Positions 51,969-53,813 of a DNA stretch of 53,813 nt are shown here, one piece after another. The position numbers and the translations under genes are program-made. Each line of letters starts with the position of its first letter. Positions within the stretch are counted from its first letter, which is position 1. Below the pieces are notes generated by a model. That model did no database searches. It saw nothing but the letters and a program-made list of their open reading frames with translations, and had not been told where the DNA came from. The DNA is from Pseudomonadota bacterium (lineage in GTDB: Bacteria > Pseudomonadota > Alphaproteobacteria > Rhizobiales > Aestuariivirgaceae): assembly GCA_963205315.1 (NCBI GenBank), contig CAUJIO010000097.1, positions 1 through 53,813 of the forward strand, written 5' to 3'.

Positions 51969-52856
51969 ATGATCCGCAATCCCATTCCCTGGCCCAACGG
52001 TGCGCGCTGTGCCTGCGCCATCACATTCGACATGGACGCGGATTCGCTCATCCACATCTCGCGTCCGAAGGATGGCCATGACCGGCTGTATCCGATCTCC
52101 ATGGGCCGCTATGGCCCGACGGTCGGCATTCCCCGCATCCTTGACACTTATGCGCGGCTCGGCCTCAAGCAGTCCTTCTTCATTCCCGCCTGGTGCATCG
52201 AACAATATCCGGAAGCCGTGGATGCAATCCTCAAAGGCGGCCACGAAATCGGCCATCACGGACTGATTCATGAGGATCCAGTCGAAACGCGTGGCGAGGC
52301 CCAGAAGATTGCCTTCGAAAAGGCCTTCGCCATTCACTTGAAACGCATCGGCCGGGCGCCGCGCGGTTATCGCGCGCCTGTCTATAACATCACCCAGCAG
52401 GTGATCGACTTGCTTGTCGAACACAAGTTTCTCTATGAATCCTCCCTGATGGCCGACGACATTCCCTATCTGATGAAAACCGCAAAAGGTGAACTCTGGG
52501 AAGCCCCCGTGCACTGGGGCACCGACGACTGGCCGCCCTTCGCACACTTTGCCGAGATCGACTACATGATGCCGGTGAGAGCCCCCTCCGACGGCCTGAA
52601 GGCCTTCTGGGAGGAATTCGATGCACAATACGAGGCAGGCGGATTCTGGATCGGCATCTGGCATCCCTTTCTCACCGGACGGTTGGCTCGCTGGCGCCAG
52701 GTCGAGCAATGGCTGGAACACACGCTGAAAACCAGGAGTGTCTGGTTCGCACCGCTGGAAGACATCATAGCCCACGTAAAGAAAGTGTCGGACGACGGAA
52801 GTTACAAGCCGCGCGTGGAGACATTGCCCTATTATGCCGTCAGCCAGATCGGCTGA
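51969..52856 (+). CDS. NodB/PuuE-type polysaccharide deacetylase-fold hydrolase
   Basis: 295 aa. NodB-fold motifs: TFDMDADSLI (metal Asp region), HEIGHHGLIHEDP with the two metal His, and PRGYRAPVYNIT. The long form with FDMDAD and EIGHHG...HED is that of PuuE-like enzymes such as cofactor-free allantoinase, which hydrolyse cyclic amides, rather than secreted chitin deacetylases; there is no signal peptide. In an operon with an importer and a phosphoribosyltransferase nearby, it probably opens or deacylates the imported nitrogenous compound. Substrate not known. Confidence 0.82.
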   Translation: MIRNPIPWPNGARCACAITFDMDADSLIHISRPKDGHDRLYPISMGRYGPTVGIPRILDTYARLGLKQSFFIPAWCIEQYPEAVDAILKGGHEIGHHGLIHEDPVETRGEAQKIAFEKAFAIHLKRIGRAPRGYRAPVYNITQQVIDLLVEHKFLYESSLMADDIPYLMKTAKGELWEAPVHWGTDDWPPFAHFAEIDYMMPVRAPSDGLKAFWEEFDAQYEAGGFWIGIWHPFLTGRLARWRQVEQWLEHTLKTRSVWFAPLEDIIAHVKKVSDDGSYKPRVETLPYYAVSQIG

Positions 52857-52880
52857 CCGCGATCCGTAGAAAATTGTCGA

Positions 52881-52909
52881 TGCCCGCCGTGTTTGGCGTT
52901 AAGCGGGCA
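52881..52909 (+). promoter_or_regulatory. Hairpin over the ribosome binding site of the methyltransferase gene
   Basis: TGCCCGC (52881-52887) pairs with GCGGGCA (52903-52909) around a 15-base loop, ending two bases before the ATG. The right arm includes the only purine-rich stretch that could act as ribosome binding site, so it could limit translation or serve as terminator for the operon upstream. Confidence 0.35.
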
Positions 52910-52911
52910 GC

Positions 52912-53813
52912 ATGACCGATAACGCTGATCTCGAAATCTTTCTCGTCACCCATCCGGGTGTCGAATCGACGCTGGCTGCCGAGGCAAAGGCCCTGGGTTT
53001 CTCAACTCCCAGGAGTGTTCTGGGTGGCGTCACCGTGCAGGGGGGCTGGCCCGAGGTTTGGCGTGCCAATCTCGAACTGCGCGGGGCCACCCGCGTGTTG
53101 GTGCGCTTGGGCGCCTTCCGCGTGATGCATCTCGCCCAGCTGGACAAGCGTGCCCGCAAATTCCCCTGGAGCGGCACACTGCGCAAGGATGTGCCGGTGC
53201 GTGTCGAAGTCACCTGCAAGGGATCAAAGATCTACCACGCAGGTGCCGCTGCCCAGCGCATCGAAACCGCCATCCGCGAGGAACTGGGAGCCCCCATCAG
53301 TCCGGATGCGGACCTCTGCATCAAGGCCCGGATCGAGGACGATCTCTGCACCATCAGCGTCGACACCTCAGGCGAGTCGCTGCACAAGCGTGGCCACAAG
53401 GAAGCCATCGGCAAGGCTCCGATGCGTGAGACGCTCGCCTCGCTGTTCCTTCGCCAGTGTGGTTTTGATGGCGCATCGCCGGTCTTTGATCCCATGTGCG
53501 GCTCCGGAACGTTTGTCATCGAAGCTGCCGAAATGGCCGCCGGATTGAAGCCAGGCCGCGCCAGGCATTTTGCATTTGAGCAGCTCGCCACATTTGATGC
53601 CGCCGCCTGGGCGCACATGAATACGGCCTCACCCCTTGTCGTCCCATCGTCAAGGTTTCACGGCAGCGACCGCGATGCCGGCGCCATTCGCATGAGCCGC
53701 GCCAACGCCAAGCGTGCCGGCGTCGAAGCGGTCACCCGTTTCAGGCAATGTGGCATCAACGAGATCACGCCGCCCGAAGGTCCGCCTGGGCTGGTGATCG
53801 TCAATCCGCCCTA
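52912..53813 (+). CDS. THUMP-domain 23S rRNA guanine-N2 methyltransferase, RlmL/RlmK-like, partial
   Basis: The first 300 residues of a class I SAM-dependent RNA methyltransferase; the gene runs off the right edge. An N-terminal ferredoxin-like/THUMP region (LEIFLVTHPGVESTLAAEAK, then WSGTLRKDVPVRVEVTCKGS) binds RNA. The methyltransferase domain follows: RETLASLFLRQCGFDGA, DPMCGSGTFVIEAAEMAAG (motif I), and the catalytic NPPY box at the very end. These enzymes modify G2445 or similar positions of 23S rRNA in E. coli. The ATG is near a hairpin covering its ribosome binding site. Confidence 0.9.
   Translation, partial: MTDNADLEIFLVTHPGVESTLAAEAKALGFSTPRSVLGGVTVQGGWPEVWRANLELRGATRVLVRLGAFRVMHLAQLDKRARKFPWSGTLRKDVPVRVEVTCKGSKIYHAGAAAQRIETAIREELGAPISPDADLCIKARIEDDLCTISVDTSGESLHKRGHKEAIGKAPMRETLASLFLRQCGFDGASPVFDPMCGSGTFVIEAAEMAAGLKPGRARHFAFEQLATFDAAAWAHMNTASPLVVPSSRFHGSDRDAGAIRMSRANAKRAGVEAVTRFRQCGINEITPPEGPPGLVIVNPP

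Overview
This 53.8 kb, high-GC window looks like a chromosomal segment of an alphaproteobacterium, probably order Hyphomicrobiales (Rhizobiales). Evidence: gyrA, coaD, two cyclophilins, queA and tgt are collinear; clpS-clpA are adjacent; there are DUF1127 and DUF2934 proteins, a CoxG-like protein, GcvA-type LysR regulators and many ABC importers. No rRNA, tRNA, CRISPR array or intact insertion sequence was seen. No stretch longer than 300 bases lacks a gene or gene remnant; the largest empty gaps (about 150-230 bases) lie at 8594-8811, 13883-14109 and 43739-43960.

Layout. 1-1551: end of a DoxX-like gene, a Phd/VapC toxin-antitoxin pair behind a perfect 20-bp palindromic operator, and an AT-richer gene of unknown function overlapping uvrA. 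1548-8593: uvrA, a secreted ClpP-fold protein, recQ and a TadG-like pilus-associated protein. 8812-14109: MATE exporter, cysteine-cluster protein, GcvA-type regulator with a divergent 48-aa gene, RidA protein and a secreted BNR-repeat protein. 14110-24347: housekeeping core (ssb, gyrA, two LysE exporters, coaD, VOC protein, two cyclophilins, queA, tgt, CoxG-like). 24355-29806: polyamine-type ABC importer divergent from an 8-oxoguanine-deaminase-like amidohydrolase. 29911-31514: kynurenine-formamidase-like hydrolase and small proteins. 31683-34448: clpS-clpA. 34581-38987: polar amino-acid ABC importer ending in an M20 amidohydrolase. 38978-41956: a 992-aa fusion of a SerC-like aminotransferase and a SerA-like dehydrogenase. 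42077-45360: decaying RHS locus. 45464-52856: phosphoribosyltransferase, BtpA-like protein, LysR regulator, second polyamine-type ABC importer and NodB/PuuE-type hydrolase. 52912-end: THUMP-type rRNA methyltransferase, cut by the window edge.

How the parts work together. The clearest accessory system is the RHS locus: a 5'-truncated core tail carries an intact, AT-richer C-terminal domain resembling an AHH/HNH nuclease toxin, followed by a probable Imm11-type immunity gene. A second core remnant follows, broken by a 28-bp REP-like palindrome and a one-base frameshift. The 45.4-52.9 kb cluster reads as an uptake-and-processing pathway in which an imported nitrogenous compound could be hydrolysed by the NodB-type enzyme and coupled to PRPP by the phosphoribosyltransferase; the substrate is unknown. 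The amino-acid importer plus M20 enzyme plus SerC-SerA fusion may form another amino-acid-derivative pathway.

Other points of note: probable leaderless transcription of the antitoxin gene and clpS, a Tgt lacking three of four canonical zinc ligands, and inverted-repeat operators in several divergent intergenic regions. All functional calls come from reading motifs by eye; no database search was run.
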